Of a stretch of DNA of 64,000 bases, positions 30,932-39,703 are shown one piece after another. Numbering within the stretch: the stretch's first letter is position 1; each line of letters opens with the position of its first letter. The stretch is from Planctomycetales bacterium ZRK34. GTDB taxonomy: Bacteria > Planctomycetota > Phycisphaerae > Phycisphaerales > Zrk34. The stretch spans positions 3,531,850 to 3,595,849 of the forward strand of contig CP050848.1 of assembly GCA_014873095.1 (NCBI GenBank). The letters are read 5' to 3'. The notes below the pieces were generated by a model that searched no databases, was not told the origin of the DNA, and was given only the letters and a program-made list of their open reading frames with translations. The position numbers were made by a program, and so were the translations under genes.

Positions 30932-32608
30932 TCAAGGCACTTCGACCTCGTGTAAAAGTCGCGGTGTGGCCGCATCGAATTCACGCTGCGGCAGTTGGAT
31001 CGGCCGTATCACCGTCGACTGCTCCGTCGGCGCCAGGCGATACTCGAAAAGAAATCCCGTCGCCGGTTGATACACCCAGCACCCGGTTGGGGTGAATTCG
31101 CCCAGCGGCTCGGCCGGCGAACCGAAGCGCCTCGTGCCCGTCGACGTCTGCCGCGGCAGCGCCGCGACCGTTCGCCCCGTCTCCATCTCAATGATGCCTT
31201 GGCGCGTCAGCCCCCATCGGCCGTCGTCGGTCATCGCCGTGATCTTCCGCTCGCCGTTCATGTACACGTGCGACAGGTTCAACGCATAGACCAGTTCCGA
31301 GCCCGTCCACAGCATGCCGGTCGACGGCTCGATCACCACGCCGTTGAGCATCGCGTCGCGCCCCTCACGCTCGTCGGCAACGACCCATTGACCCTCGCGC
31401 TGAATCAGACGCTTGAACCCGCTGCGCATCCCGATCGTGAGCATCCCCTGGTCGTCGGTCAGCATGACCAGGTGGTCGATCCGCACATCCGGCAGAACCT
31501 GCCGGGTCAATCCGTCGACCCGTTCCATCCGCATGTTCCGCCCCGCGCGGTCCTTGAGTATCAGGCGGCCGGCGTCCTGGACCCAGACCCGCACAAATTT
31601 TTCGACCAGCCGCCGGTTCTTGACGACCTTCGCCTGCAGGTCCAGCGTCTCGATGCGGTCCTCGTAAAGCGCCAGCAGCGTCTTCGCCGCCGGGTCGTAG
31701 GTCACGTCGTGAACCCCTTTGACTTCGCGCAGAAACTTCTGTCCGCTGGCGAGGTCGACCGTGATGATCGAGGTGTCGTTCCACCCGACGAACAGGCCCG
31801 CGGCGCGGATGAACATGCCGTTGAGCGACGGCGTCAGCGCCACGCCGCGCTGCTCGGTGAGGGTCATCGGCTCAAAGGTCCGATCGGGCCACTTCGGCGC
31901 CGCCGGCAGCGTGATCGAACCGGCGTCGGCGCGGGCGGTGGCGCCCTGCAGCGGATACTTGCGGATCAGCTCCGTCGGGATCGCCAACTCGACGGGCACC
32001 GCGAAGCCCAGTTGCTCGGCGAACGCGCTTTTGAGTGTGTTGATGCCGATGACTTTGCCGGCGGCGTTCAGCAGCGGGCCGCCGGAGTTTCCGGGGTTGA
32101 TCGCCGCGGTGTGCTGGATGAAGTGGCGGCCGTCGAGTTGGCGGTCTGCCGCCGAAACCATGCCCTCGGTGAATGTGTGGGTCAGCACCTGATTGCCGAG
32201 GCCGGGATTACCGATGGCGTAGACCCGCTCGCCAATGCGCGGCTTGGCGCGCTCCAGCCGCAGCACACGCAGGAGATTCGACGCGGCGCCCTTGACCTGC
32301 AGCACCGCCAGATCATTCACGCGATCGGCCGCCACCGCCGCGACGCCGACAAAGCGCAGCTTGTCGCCATTGGGCTTCAGCGCCTCGACGCTGATCGACT
32401 CGGCGCCTTTGATGACGTGATAGTTGGTGAGGATGTGGCCCTGGGCGTCGGCGACGAACCCGGTGCCAACCGCCACGCCGCGGTTGAACTTCTGCGTGCA
32501 GCGGATCAGCACGACGCCGAGGCGCGTGGATTCGAAGAGTTCCGGATTCGCCAGCGCGTGGGCCGGCCCCGACAACAGAACGATCGCGATGAGAACGGAC
32601 CGAAGCAT
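30932..32608 (-). CDS. Secreted trypsin-like serine protease with propeller domain, operon gene 1
   Basis: Start ATG 32608 opens a signal peptide (RSVLIAIVLLSGPAHALA). Residues 22-235 are an HtrA/DegP-type protease with complete triad: His64 in ILTNYHVIKG, Asp99 in RVNDLAVLQV and Ser175 in NPGNSGGPLL. There is no PDZ domain; instead residues 260-558 form a beta-propeller-like region (VDLASGQKFLREVKGVHDVT and similar). The first gene of a four-gene operon, it is the only member able to cleave peptides. A promoter and a structured leader lie upstream. Confidence 0.85.
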   Translation of the reverse strand: MLRSVLIAIVLLSGPAHALANPELFESTRLGVVLIRCTQKFNRGVAVGTGFVADAQGHILTNYHVIKGAESISVEALKPNGDKLRFVGVAAVAADRVNDLAVLQVKGAASNLLRVLRLERAKPRIGERVYAIGNPGLGNQVLTHTFTEGMVSAADRQLDGRHFIQHTAAINPGNSGGPLLNAAGKVIGINTLKSAFAEQLGFAVPVELAIPTELIRKYPLQGATARADAGSITLPAAPKWPDRTFEPMTLTEQRGVALTPSLNGMFIRAAGLFVGWNDTSIITVDLASGQKFLREVKGVHDVTYDPAAKTLLALYEDRIETLDLQAKVVKNRRLVEKFVRVWVQDAGRLILKDRAGRNMRMERVDGLTRQVLPDVRIDHLVMLTDDQGMLTIGMRSGFKRLIQREGQWVVADEREGRDAMLNGVVIEPSTGMLWTGSELVYALNLSHVYMNGERKITAMTDDGRWGLTRQGIIEMETGRTVAALPRQTSTGTRRFGSPAEPLGEFTPTGCWVYQPATGFLFEYRLAPTEQSTVIRPIQLPQREFDAATPRLLHEVEVP

Positions 32609-32620
32609 TGCAGCACCCCC

Positions 32621-32701
32621 GGACCTGCCCGCCAGGTCCCCCCGGAGTCTCTCAGGCTGCAGCGGTGTCGGGCCATGCCCGAGAGTCACCTCGCCGCAGC
32701 T
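32621..32701 (-). promoter_or_regulatory. Structured 5' leader of the protease operon
   Basis: The leader can form a long stem between GCTGCGGCGAGGTG and CACCGCTGCAGC around TCGGGC-ATG-GCCCGA, then GGACCTG/CAGGTCC close to the start codon. It does not match a riboswitch I know. Stability suggests a regulatory or stabilising role. Confidence 0.4.
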
Positions 32702-32713
32702 ACGTGAGCCGCC

Positions 32714-32741
32714 ACTATATTAAATGAGGATGTACTGACAA
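32714..32741 (-). promoter_or_regulatory. Sigma-70-type promoter of the protease operon
   Basis: On the - strand, -35 TTGTCA (32741-32736), 16-base spacer, -10 TATAGT (32719-32714). It would give a leader of about 100 bases. Confidence 0.55.
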
Positions 32742-32889
32742 CCGGGGCATCCCGTAATCACTGTTCGCAGCCGCCTAATTCCACCAACGTAAATCTTAGG
32801 ACCCGGCTCAACTCTTATTGGCGATCACCGGCGCGTGTTGTGAAACGTCGAGGGCGTAAACCTTCTATGTATGAACGTTGCCCCGGCGC

Positions 32890-32923
32890 AAAAAAAGGGC
32901 GGCGATCGTGTGGATCGCCGCCC
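32890..32923 (-). terminator. Flagellin terminator
   Basis: An 11-bp perfect stem GGGCGGCGATC/GATCGCCGCCC with a 5-base loop is followed on the - strand by seven T. It lies 26 bases after the flagellin stop. Confidence 0.9.
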
Positions 32924-32948
32924 TGAATCAGATAGGTATGGAGTCGAC

Positions 32949-34409
32949 TTAGCCGAGCAGACGCAGGACGTTCTGCGGAGTCGAGTTGGCGATCGACAGA
33001 ACGTTCGTGGCGGCGTTGACCAGGATCTGCGAGCGGGTCAGGTTCGCCGTTTCGGTGGCGAAGTCCGTATCGCGAATCTGGCTTTCGGCCGCGGCGTTGT
33101 TTTCCAGGGCGACGCCCAGAGCGCGGACGGTGGCGCCGACGGTGTTGGTCTGGAACGAGCCCAGACGACCGCGGAGCTTGGACACCTGCTTGATGGCGTC
33201 GGTGACGACGGACTGCGCCGAGTCGACCGATCCGGTGACAACGTTAGCGCTGCCGCCGGAGGCGAGGTCTGACAGGTGGCCGTTCTTGTTGGAACCCAGG
33301 CGGCCGGTGGTCACGGCTTCGATGCCGATGGATTCCTTACCGCCGAGGTCCAGCGTAGGCGACAACTGGAACGTCGCGCCGCCGCCGGTGATGGTGAACG
33401 ACGAGCTGTTGCCGTCGGAGTTGAACGCGGTGGCGACGTTGACGGTCAACGCCAGCGAACCGGTGGAGATCGATGCCTTGGTGCCGTCGACCTGCGCGGC
33501 GGTGCCGTTGATGGTCACCACGGCATCGCGGCCGGCGTCCTTGACGCTGGTGGAGCCGCCGGTGGCGGTGGCGCTGTTGATCGCGGTGTCGTAGGCGCCG
33601 TCGCCGGCGATCTTGCTGACCGAGGCGAACTGCGACGACCCGAACTCGGAGCTGGAAAACTGCACGTAAGCGCCCGAGGCGGTGTTGATCGACGCGCTGA
33701 CGCCGGTGACGTCCTTGAAGGCGTTGACGGCGGCGACGATTTCAGTGCCGGTGGTGCCGGAGGCGAAGGTGAACTGCTGAATGCCCTTGTTGCCGGCGAC
33801 TTCGATGGTCAGGCTGGTGCCCGAGAGCAGGTTGCCGGTGCCGGCGGACAGGAAGGTCTGGCCGGTCTGGGCGCTGGTCACGACGTTGGCGGTCACGGTG
33901 ATGTTGCCGCCGGAAGGCACCTTGGCCTTGTCGATCTTGACTTCGGAAAGTTCCGAGGAGTTGACGCCGGTGGTGGTGTAGTCGTAGGTGCCGTTGAGCA
34001 GCTTGGTGCCCTGGAAGCTGGTCGACGACGCGATGCGGTCGATCGTCTGAAGGATCGAGTCGATCTGAAGCTGGTTGGCTTCTTTTTCCTCAAGCGACAG
34101 GCCGGCTTCGTTGGCCGACTGGCCGACGAGACCCTGCAGTTCGGTCAGCAGGTTCGACACTTCGGTCAGACCGCCTTCAGCGATGTTGATGACCTGGTCG
34201 GCGCGCTCGGCGTTGCCGATGGCCGCTTGAATCTGCGCATTTTCAGAACGCAGCGACTCACTGGCGATCAGGCCCGCGGGGTCATCCTTGCCGCGGTTGA
34301 TACGCAGACCGGTCGAAAGCCGTTCCAGCGTGGTGTTCAATGATGCGTTCTGCTGGCTCAACGTCCGCTGGGCGAGCAACGAAACCGTGTTGGTGTTGAT
34401 ACGACTCAT
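32949..34409 (-). CDS. fliC: Flagellin
   Basis: The 486-residue protein starts MSRINTNTVSLLAQRTLSQQ and shows the conserved flagellin D0/D1 ends: LERLSTGLRINRGKDDPAGL at the N-terminus and ENNAAAESQIRDTDFATETA to SIANSTPQNVLRLLG at the C-terminus. The middle (about 165-390) is Gly/Ser/Thr-rich and includes a flagellin hook IN-like part. It is exported by the flagellar system and forms the filament. A sigma-28-like promoter lies upstream and a terminator downstream, so it is a single-gene unit. Confidence 0.95.
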   Translation of the reverse strand: MSRINTNTVSLLAQRTLSQQNASLNTTLERLSTGLRINRGKDDPAGLIASESLRSENAQIQAAIGNAERADQVINIAEGGLTEVSNLLTELQGLVGQSANEAGLSLEEKEANQLQIDSILQTIDRIASSTSFQGTKLLNGTYDYTTTGVNSSELSEVKIDKAKVPSGGNITVTANVVTSAQTGQTFLSAGTGNLLSGTSLTIEVAGNKGIQQFTFASGTTGTEIVAAVNAFKDVTGVSASINTASGAYVQFSSSEFGSSQFASVSKIAGDGAYDTAINSATATGGSTSVKDAGRDAVVTINGTAAQVDGTKASISTGSLALTVNVATAFNSDGNSSSFTITGGGATFQLSPTLDLGGKESIGIEAVTTGRLGSNKNGHLSDLASGGSANVVTGSVDSAQSVVTDAIKQVSKLRGRLGSFQTNTVGATVRALGVALENNAAAESQIRDTDFATETANLTRSQILVNAATNVLSIANSTPQNVLRLLG

Positions 34410-34464
34410 AATGTGCCTTCCATGCACCTGCTAAAAGATTGACGAATCAGTTGTGCGTTTTCGG

Positions 34465-34482
34465 TCCTACGAGGACCTGATC
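34465..34482 (-). promoter_or_regulatory. Hairpin in flagellin leader
   Basis: A short perfect stem GGTCCT/AGGACC lies in the untranslated leader between the sigma-28-like promoter and the start codon. Its role is unknown; leader control of flagellin by CsrA is known elsewhere. Confidence 0.35.
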
Positions 34483-34543
34483 ATCCGCCTGTCGGCTGCT
34501 TTCTGTCCGTTTGCAGCGGCCGGTCGGATGCGTCGCACTTGTC

Positions 34544-34570
34544 CTATCGGTTGCTCTGTTTCGGCACTTA
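34544..34570 (-). promoter_or_regulatory. Sigma-28 (FliA) type flagellin promoter
   Basis: On the - strand, TAAG (34570-34567), 15-base spacer, ACCGATAG (34551-34544). The FliA consensus is TAAA-N15-GCCGATAA, so spacing is exact and 9 of 12 bases match. Confidence 0.65.
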
Positions 34571-34737
34571 ACGTCTATGACGATTAGACGGATTGCACGA
34601 CCGATTATCGGAATGGTCCGGCGATTTGTTATCGAACGTTACCCATTAAAAAATAATGAGTTGTCGCGGTTTTTGATGTGATGCGCGGGGTGGGTCGGCA
34701 TTTACCCGCAACCCGGCATAAAAAGGGCTCTGCAGCC

Positions 34738-34778
34738 AAAAAAAAAGATCAGACCGGGGGAGGGGTTCCGGTCTGATC
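34738..34778 (-). terminator. Rho-independent terminator, leftward
   Basis: An 11-bp perfect stem GATCAGACCGG/CCGGTCTGATC is followed on the - strand by nine T. It ends the DUF2934-RRM transcript. Confidence 0.85.
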
Positions 34779-35017
34779 CACGCCTGGGCTGAACGGGCGG
34801 CTCGCCGTGCCAAACAAACCGCGTCCCACAGCCGACGTACTTTGTCGCTCGAAAATATGCGGTCGGTTCCAGCGACTGAAAACTCGAAATCGGAGGCCAT
34901 CCGATCACGAGTCGGAAGCCCGGTATTACCGGGCGTTGCGGTCTGACCGGCGAAGACTTCCACCTTCATCAGCAGTCAGCGCCCGCGCGGGTGGACGTGT
35001 GACCCGTCAACGCCCAT
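34779..35017. other. Intergenic, no confident gene
   Basis: A - strand frame (MKVEVFAGQTATPGNTGLPT) runs through this region but continues across the strong terminator at 34738-34778, so it is unlikely to be a gene. A 15-base palindrome CCCGGTATTACCGGG lies at 34919-34933. The region is probably the 3' untranslated part of the RRM transcript. Confidence 0.4.
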
Positions 35018-35260
35018 TTAATAGGGCGCATAATTTTCGATCATCAATTGATGCCTGGCGAAGCGACGGCCGTTGAGCGATTTGACCGCGCGGGCTGCAT
35101 CACGAGTGCGTGTCATGTCGACGAATGCACAGCGGGCGTTGGAACCGGCGCGATCAAATACGAACGCGATACGCGCCACCTGTCCAAACACGCCGAACAG
35201 ACGGCCCACTTCGTGATCATTCCATCCCGGCGGCAGATTGCGAACCAGCAACGACATCAT
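35018..35260 (-). CDS. RRM-type RNA-binding protein
   Basis: ATG 35260 follows AGGAG at 8 bases. The 80-residue protein is a single RNA recognition motif: RNP2 is LLVRNLP and RNP1 is RCAFVDM, with the usual helix EVGRLFGVFGQVARI and end MIENYAPY. Bacterial RRM proteins of this size are found in cyanobacteria and planctomycetes and are thought to bind mRNA, often in cold or stress response. It has no Gly-rich tail. It is in one transcript with the DUF2934 gene 37 bases upstream. Confidence 0.85.
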   Translation of the reverse strand: MMSLLVRNLPPGWNDHEVGRLFGVFGQVARIAFVFDRAGSNARCAFVDMTRTRDAARAVKSLNGRRFARHQLMIENYAPY

Positions 35261-35297
35261 GGCTTGACTCCTGTACCGGAGAAAAATCGCCCCATGT

Positions 35298-35531
35298 TCA
35301 CGCACTTTGCGTGACCGGGCGGGAGCGTCGGGCGGCGCGACGGCGGGGTTTCACCGGCGCCGGGCGCGCCGGTGCGGTTTGCATCTCGGTCTCCTGAATC
35401 TGAAGCATCTGCTCGGCGGCGCACCAGTGGTCCAGCGCCCGATCGGCGGGATAACCTTCGGTCTGCCACAACTCATAGGCGAGTGCCGCCACGCGATCAC
35501 GTGATGAATCAGCTACATTCGTAACACTCAT
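35298..35531 (-). CDS. DUF2934 protein
   Basis: The 77-residue protein has a DUF2934 motif at about 10-45: RDRVAALAYELWQTEGYP then ADRALDHWCAAEQML, the family's A-Y-x-L-W-x-x-x-G-x-P...D-x-x-W-x-x-A-E pattern. The C-terminal 30 residues are basic and Pro-rich and could bind nucleic acid. The function of the family is unknown. Linkage to an RNA-binding protein gene is noteworthy. Confidence 0.8.
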   Translation of the reverse strand: MSVTNVADSSRDRVAALAYELWQTEGYPADRALDHWCAAEQMLQIQETEMQTAPARPAPVKPRRRAARRSRPVTQSA

Positions 35532-35714
35532 GTTTGCTACCTTGTCAGATGGTGGAGTTCTGCGTTTGAGGACGCCTGTTACGATGATCAGATTAGTATG
35601 ATCGCGCGGCGTTGGGAATTGGATAAATGCCGGATGCGCGATGGAAAAAAGGCAAGCCGGTGCGTCAGCTTTTGGCTGATGTTGATCGAGCGCTGCGCGG
35701 CGGATGGCAGGGGG

Positions 35715-36710
35715 TCAATCGGAGTCGGCGAGATTGTCGGCCCAGCGGGTGAACGCAGCATCCAGCGGGCCGATCGGGCCGAACGCGTCGATGAAGGCGC
35801 TGCGCAGCTCGCCGGTGGCTCGCCAACCGGGCTCGGTGTTCGCCGCGGCGGCCAGGTAGGCCGAAAGTTGCTTGGGGTAATGAAGATACAGAAAGCGGAA
35901 CAACCCCCAGGCCTGGGCGTAACAGTCGACGACGGCGTCGTGATTTTCAGGCAGACGGACCATTGAGGCGAACCGGTGCAGTCGCATCAACCGCCCACCG
36001 CGGACAACCTGAACAAGCCTCGCATGGCGATCGGGGTTGTCATACATCGGACCCAGCGGACCCGTGGTGATGCGCTCGAAGTTGGTCGCCAGGCCTTCAC
36101 CGGCCCACAGCGGATACATCACGCCGCGGCGGTAGAGGCGGCTGTTGAATGCGAGTTGATGCGCCGCTTCGTGGCTGATGCGACGATCGATGCGGCGAGG
36201 CTCCAGCGTCACAGGCTGGTCATCACGCTGCGAACCGGTCGTGCGTGACGAGTGGGCGGTTGTGGCGACGGGCTGATCATCCAGCAGCAGAGCGACACGG
36301 TTGGTGCGTGCCGAGTAGTAACCGCGCAAGTGCGACATGTCGCGCCGGTCCGCGAGGCGGGCGTAGCGGTCGAAGCGCTTCGGCGCCTGAAAGCAGACCC
36401 ACATCGCCGGGCCGGCCAGCGCCTGGTGGTCAAATCGATCGGTGGGGAAGGCGGTGAAAAAATCATCGTGCGTGACTTCGAGCACATGCGTGATGGTTTT
36501 GACATTCGCCTGCATGGCGTCGGCGTCGATCAACAGGCGGAAATGAGCGGACTTGACCACGTGAAACGACATCGGCGGCACATCATCCAGCCATGCCGTC
36601 GAAACGGCAGTCGGCTCAGCCTTCGGTGGATCGGCCCGCACATCACGACCGACACCGCCTGCCGCAAGCACGGCCAATGCAAGTCCATAAAGCCAAGCAT
36701 CCCTGAGCAT
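35715..36710 (-). CDS. Secreted DUF1570-like zinc metallopeptidase
   Basis: The 331-residue protein has a signal peptide (LYGLALAVLAAGGVGRDVRA). The HExxH zinc site is His180-Glu-Ala-Ala-His184 in RISHEAAHQLAFNS, and the third ligand is probably Glu205 in LWAGEGLATNFE, as in gluzincins. DUF1570 proteins are common in planctomycetes, have this layout and are predicted peptidases of unknown substrate. The N-terminal half (PMSFHVVKSAHFRLLIDADA) is typical of the family. It stands alone, leftward, with no clear partner. Confidence 0.8.
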   Translation of the reverse strand: MLRDAWLYGLALAVLAAGGVGRDVRADPPKAEPTAVSTAWLDDVPPMSFHVVKSAHFRLLIDADAMQANVKTITHVLEVTHDDFFTAFPTDRFDHQALAGPAMWVCFQAPKRFDRYARLADRRDMSHLRGYYSARTNRVALLLDDQPVATTAHSSRTTGSQRDDQPVTLEPRRIDRRISHEAAHQLAFNSRLYRRGVMYPLWAGEGLATNFERITTGPLGPMYDNPDRHARLVQVVRGGRLMRLHRFASMVRLPENHDAVVDCYAQAWGLFRFLYLHYPKQLSAYLAAAANTEPGWRATGELRSAFIDAFGPIGPLDAAFTRWADNLADSD

Positions 36711-36842
36711 CAGCGAATGCTAGCGTTTTGAGTCGGCAATTTCCCGATGATTCAGTGGCGAGTTTTCCGCAGCGCTTCAAATGAGTAGTAACCCGCGCAC
36801 GATGGCGATGGTCTATGGGCATGCACACGTGATGCGGCGCAG

Positions 36843-36877
36843 AAAAAGACCAGGCTGGGGGGCTGACCAGCCTGGTC
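36843..36877 (-). terminator. Rho-independent terminator, leftward
   Basis: An 11-bp perfect stem GACCAGGCTGG/CCAGCCTGGTC with an 8-base loop is followed on the - strand by five T. It ends the PRC-barrel gene transcript 100 bases after its stop. Confidence 0.85.
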
Positions 36878-36976
36878 GGACGGCGGCTGAAATACGCAGT
36901 TCACCGTGCCCAGCTTGTTGCTTACTTCAGCCACCGGGGGCGGGGTTGCAGCGCGGGCGGTGAATGATTCACGACA

Positions 36977-38194
36977 TCATTGACGCGGGGTGTTCACGGG
37001 TTGATCGGCGCGGTCCGACGGACTGGTCCGCTGGCGGGGCGAGTCAGCCGATTCGTAGCCGAACGTCTGCCACTGGGGTGTCTGGTCGTAGCTTTCAAAC
37101 ACCTGGCGGGAGCGATCGGACTGGGCCAGCGAAGCAATATCGTGCTCTGTGGTGATGCGGTTCTGCTTGAGCGTATCCAGGTCCGCATTCAGTCGGGCCA
37201 TCGACGGGGCGCCATCTTCCTGGCGGGTGAAACTCATCGCGGCAAAGGGCGCCACGGCCGTCTGTTCACCGACGCCCAGCGTGCCGCCGTAATCGATCAA
37301 CACAAACATGGCCCGGTCCGAAGAGCGATTGATCAGCACATCGCGAACCGTACCGAGCGTTTGCTCCTCCGGGATGTTCTCGGCTGCCTGATCACCGACA
37401 TCGGGCTGACCGGCGCGTGCGATGACCTCGTGACGTGACAGAACGTCCATCCCGATGAGCTGGCTGACGCGATAACTCGAGCCGATCATCGGCTGGTTCA
37501 CCGCGACGGGGCTGCGGGGGTTGTTTCGCAGTTCAGCCGGGCGCTGATCACGCTGATGCAGTTCGACTTTGGCAGAGGGGCGATCGATACCTGCATCGTT
37601 GCGGTGGGTTTCGGCGATGCCGACATCGGGGCGCGCGCTGCCGACGCGGCCCTGACCGTCGCTGGCCTGAACCCTGTAAAACGCATCAAGCTGGTTCCGC
37701 CAGGTCTTGTCCGTGGCGTCGGGCCAGTTTTCCGTGTCGATGCTGGGGGCGGACTGCAACTCGTTTACGCGCTTATTCAGGCGGATCTGTTTGTCTTCGC
37801 CGTTCTGACTGATGGTCAGCGCTTGGGGTGAAACGGCCGCGAGCTTGCCGCCGAACCCGAGCGTCTGATCGTAACGTAGGGCCACGTAGGCGATGCGACC
37901 GGAACGCGTCTCGATGACCAGGTCTTCGATTTCACCGACGGACTTGCCGGCCGGATCCTGCACGCTCATGCCGATGAGCTGACTGGCCCGGTCGATCTGA
38001 CGCTGTCTGGCCATGTGCTGTGTTTTGCGCTCGGCGCGTTGTCGAGCGGCGCGGTCGGCCTCAGCGCGCTGGGCGCTGGTGTCGTCAGATTGTCGAGCAT
38101 TCGGCGACTCGTCGGCCGCCCAGACCTGCGGCATCATCATCGCCATGAGCAGGCCGGCAAACGCGATGCTGGTGAATGTGTTTCCACGAAACAT
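36977..38194 (-). CDS. Secreted protein with two PRC-barrel domains
   Basis: Start ATG 38194 follows GGAG and opens a signal peptide (TSIAFAGLLMAMMMPQVWA). Two PRC-barrel repeats are visible: residues about 75-150 (ASQLIGMSVQDPAGKSVGEI, then RIAYVALRYDQTLGFGG) and about 260-345 (VSQLIGMDVLSRHEVIA, then AMFVLIDYGGTLGVGEQ). A charged, disordered linker separates them. PRC-barrel proteins in the cell envelope bind other proteins or act in stress response. The substrate is unknown. Confidence 0.8.
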   Translation of the reverse strand: MFRGNTFTSIAFAGLLMAMMMPQVWAADESPNARQSDDTSAQRAEADRAARQRAERKTQHMARQRQIDRASQLIGMSVQDPAGKSVGEIEDLVIETRSGRIAYVALRYDQTLGFGGKLAAVSPQALTISQNGEDKQIRLNKRVNELQSAPSIDTENWPDATDKTWRNQLDAFYRVQASDGQGRVGSARPDVGIAETHRNDAGIDRPSAKVELHQRDQRPAELRNNPRSPVAVNQPMIGSSYRVSQLIGMDVLSRHEVIARAGQPDVGDQAAENIPEEQTLGTVRDVLINRSSDRAMFVLIDYGGTLGVGEQTAVAPFAAMSFTRQEDGAPSMARLNADLDTLKQNRITTEHDIASLAQSDRSRQVFESYDQTPQWQTFGYESADSPRQRTSPSDRADQPVNTPRQ

Positions 38195-38430
38195 GATGAA
38201 TCTCCATGGGAAGGTTTTTAGCGGTCGATCTTGTGCCCGTCGCCCACATGAACGACTGTCGCCGGCACAAGCATCGACGCCCAAACTTCCCTGAGAGTAA
38301 GGGCCCGGCGCGTGCGGCGACGATCAGCATAAAACGTCCAGGCGGCCCCGGTTTTTGATGATCGATGCTTCGGGAAGGACGCCCGGATGGATGTCGAATC
38401 CGTTTAAGGCGCGTGTTGTACAATGTTCAC

Positions 38431-39654
38431 ATGAAACGACGCACTTTTTTAAAGCAAACCGCCGCCGGGGTTGGGGCCATCGTGATGCCTTGGGCCGCCT
38501 CACCGACCGGCTTGCTGGCCGCGGATGCGCAGGCGCTGCGCATTGATGCTGATTTTCCCGGCGGCAATGTGAAGGTGATCGCAAGCGAAGGCGATATCAT
38601 CGATGTCGCCCCGGACCTGCGCGACACCGGCGGCAAGTGGTTTTACTGGCACTTCGCCGTGACGGGGGCGGCCGGTCGCACACTGACGTTTCGCTTTCCC
38701 GATCAACACTGCATCGGCACGCGCGGACCGGCGATCAGTTTTGACGGCGGGCGAACCTGGCGCTGGCAGAAGGATCAGTTCGAGCCCAGTCGCACATTCA
38801 CCTTCAGCTTTGCCGAGGACGCCGGCACCGTGCGCTTCGCCATGACGATGCCGTATGGGCGCGCCAACCTGGATGCATGGCTCAACACCCATGCGGACCG
38901 GGAGCCGTTGCGTGTCGACACCTTGTGCCGGAGCCGCAAGGGGCGGGATGTTCCGCTGCTGACGCTCGGCAAACTCGACGGCGAACCGGCTGCGCGTGTC
39001 ATGCTCACTGCCCGCCACCATGCCTGCGAAACCATGGCCAGCTTCGTACTCGAAGGCATCATGACCGCCGTGCTGGCGGATGAGGCGCTGGAGGCGCTGC
39101 GCCGGAAGGTTCAGGTGGTTGTCGTGCCGATGGTGGACTACGACGGGGCTGTCGACGGCGACCAGGGCAAGAATCGTAAGCCGCACGATCACAACCGGGA
39201 TTACAACACCGAGCCCATTTATCCCGAGGTGGCGGCGATTCAGAAACTCGTGCGCGAGCGGATGACCGATCGGCCGTGGATTTCACTGGACCTGCACTGC
39301 CCATACATCCGGGGCGGCCGGTACAACGAAAACATTTACCAGGTGGGCAAATCCGATGCGGACCTGTGGGCGGCGCAACAGCAATTCAGCAGGCTCGTCG
39401 AAGCGGCGCCGACCGGGGCCGTGCCATACCAGCAGTCCAACGACCTGCCCCACGGCAAAGCGTGGAACACGCGCACCAACTACACCCAGGGCATGCCATG
39501 CGGGTTGTGGATGTCGAAACAGCCGGGCAATACGCTGGGCACCAGTTGGGAATTCCCATACGCCACCGCCGGCGGCGCTGAGGCGAATCCCGCATCCTAT
39601 CGCGCCTTCGGCAGCGGGATGGCCCGTGCGATTCAGCAGTTTCTGGGCGCATGA
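38431..39654 (+). CDS. Tat-exported M14-type zinc carboxypeptidase
   Basis: Start ATG 38431 gives a twin-arginine signal (MKRRTFLKQTAAGVGAI). Residues 40-150 form a beta-sandwich N-terminal domain. The M14 site is His197-x-x-Glu200 in TARHHACE and His289 in SLDLHCPY, with Asn-Arg at 255-256 for substrate carboxylate binding and Glu in GTSWEFPYA near the C-terminus as likely base. Such M14 proteins with a sandwich domain resemble cytosolic carboxypeptidase-like enzymes but this one is exported. It faces a convergent gene with a shared terminator. Confidence 0.85.
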   Translation: MKRRTFLKQTAAGVGAIVMPWAASPTGLLAADAQALRIDADFPGGNVKVIASEGDIIDVAPDLRDTGGKWFYWHFAVTGAAGRTLTFRFPDQHCIGTRGPAISFDGGRTWRWQKDQFEPSRTFTFSFAEDAGTVRFAMTMPYGRANLDAWLNTHADREPLRVDTLCRSRKGRDVPLLTLGKLDGEPAARVMLTARHHACETMASFVLEGIMTAVLADEALEALRRKVQVVVVPMVDYDGAVDGDQGKNRKPHDHNRDYNTEPIYPEVAAIQKLVRERMTDRPWISLDLHCPYIRGGRYNENIYQVGKSDADLWAAQQQFSRLVEAAPTGAVPYQQSNDLPHGKAWNTRTNYTQGMPCGLWMSKQPGNTLGTSWEFPYATAGGAEANPASYRAFGSGMARAIQQFLGA

Positions 39655-39684
39655 AAAAGGCGGGGCGATTGCGTTCGCCCCGCC
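39654..39684 (-). terminator. Rho-independent terminator between convergent genes
   Basis: Stem GGCGGGGCG (39659-39667) with CGCCCCGCC (39676-39684); five T follow on the - strand. It serves the isomerase-like gene and may also help end the peptidase transcript. Confidence 0.8.
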
Positions 39685-39703
39685 TCGTGAAAATCCGTTG
39701 TGA

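Noticed and set aside
30995..32707. 570-codon + strand frame opposite the serine protease
   Set aside because: The - strand encodes a complete catalytic triad; the + frame is Arg/His-rich shadow sequence.
32641..32720. Known riboswitch (glycine, cobalamin or TPP) before the protease operon
   Set aside because: CTGAGAG and ACACC words occur, but the conserved cores of these classes are not complete.
34646..34969. 107-codon - strand frame downstream of the RRM gene
   Set aside because: It runs straight through a terminator with an 11-bp stem and nine T.
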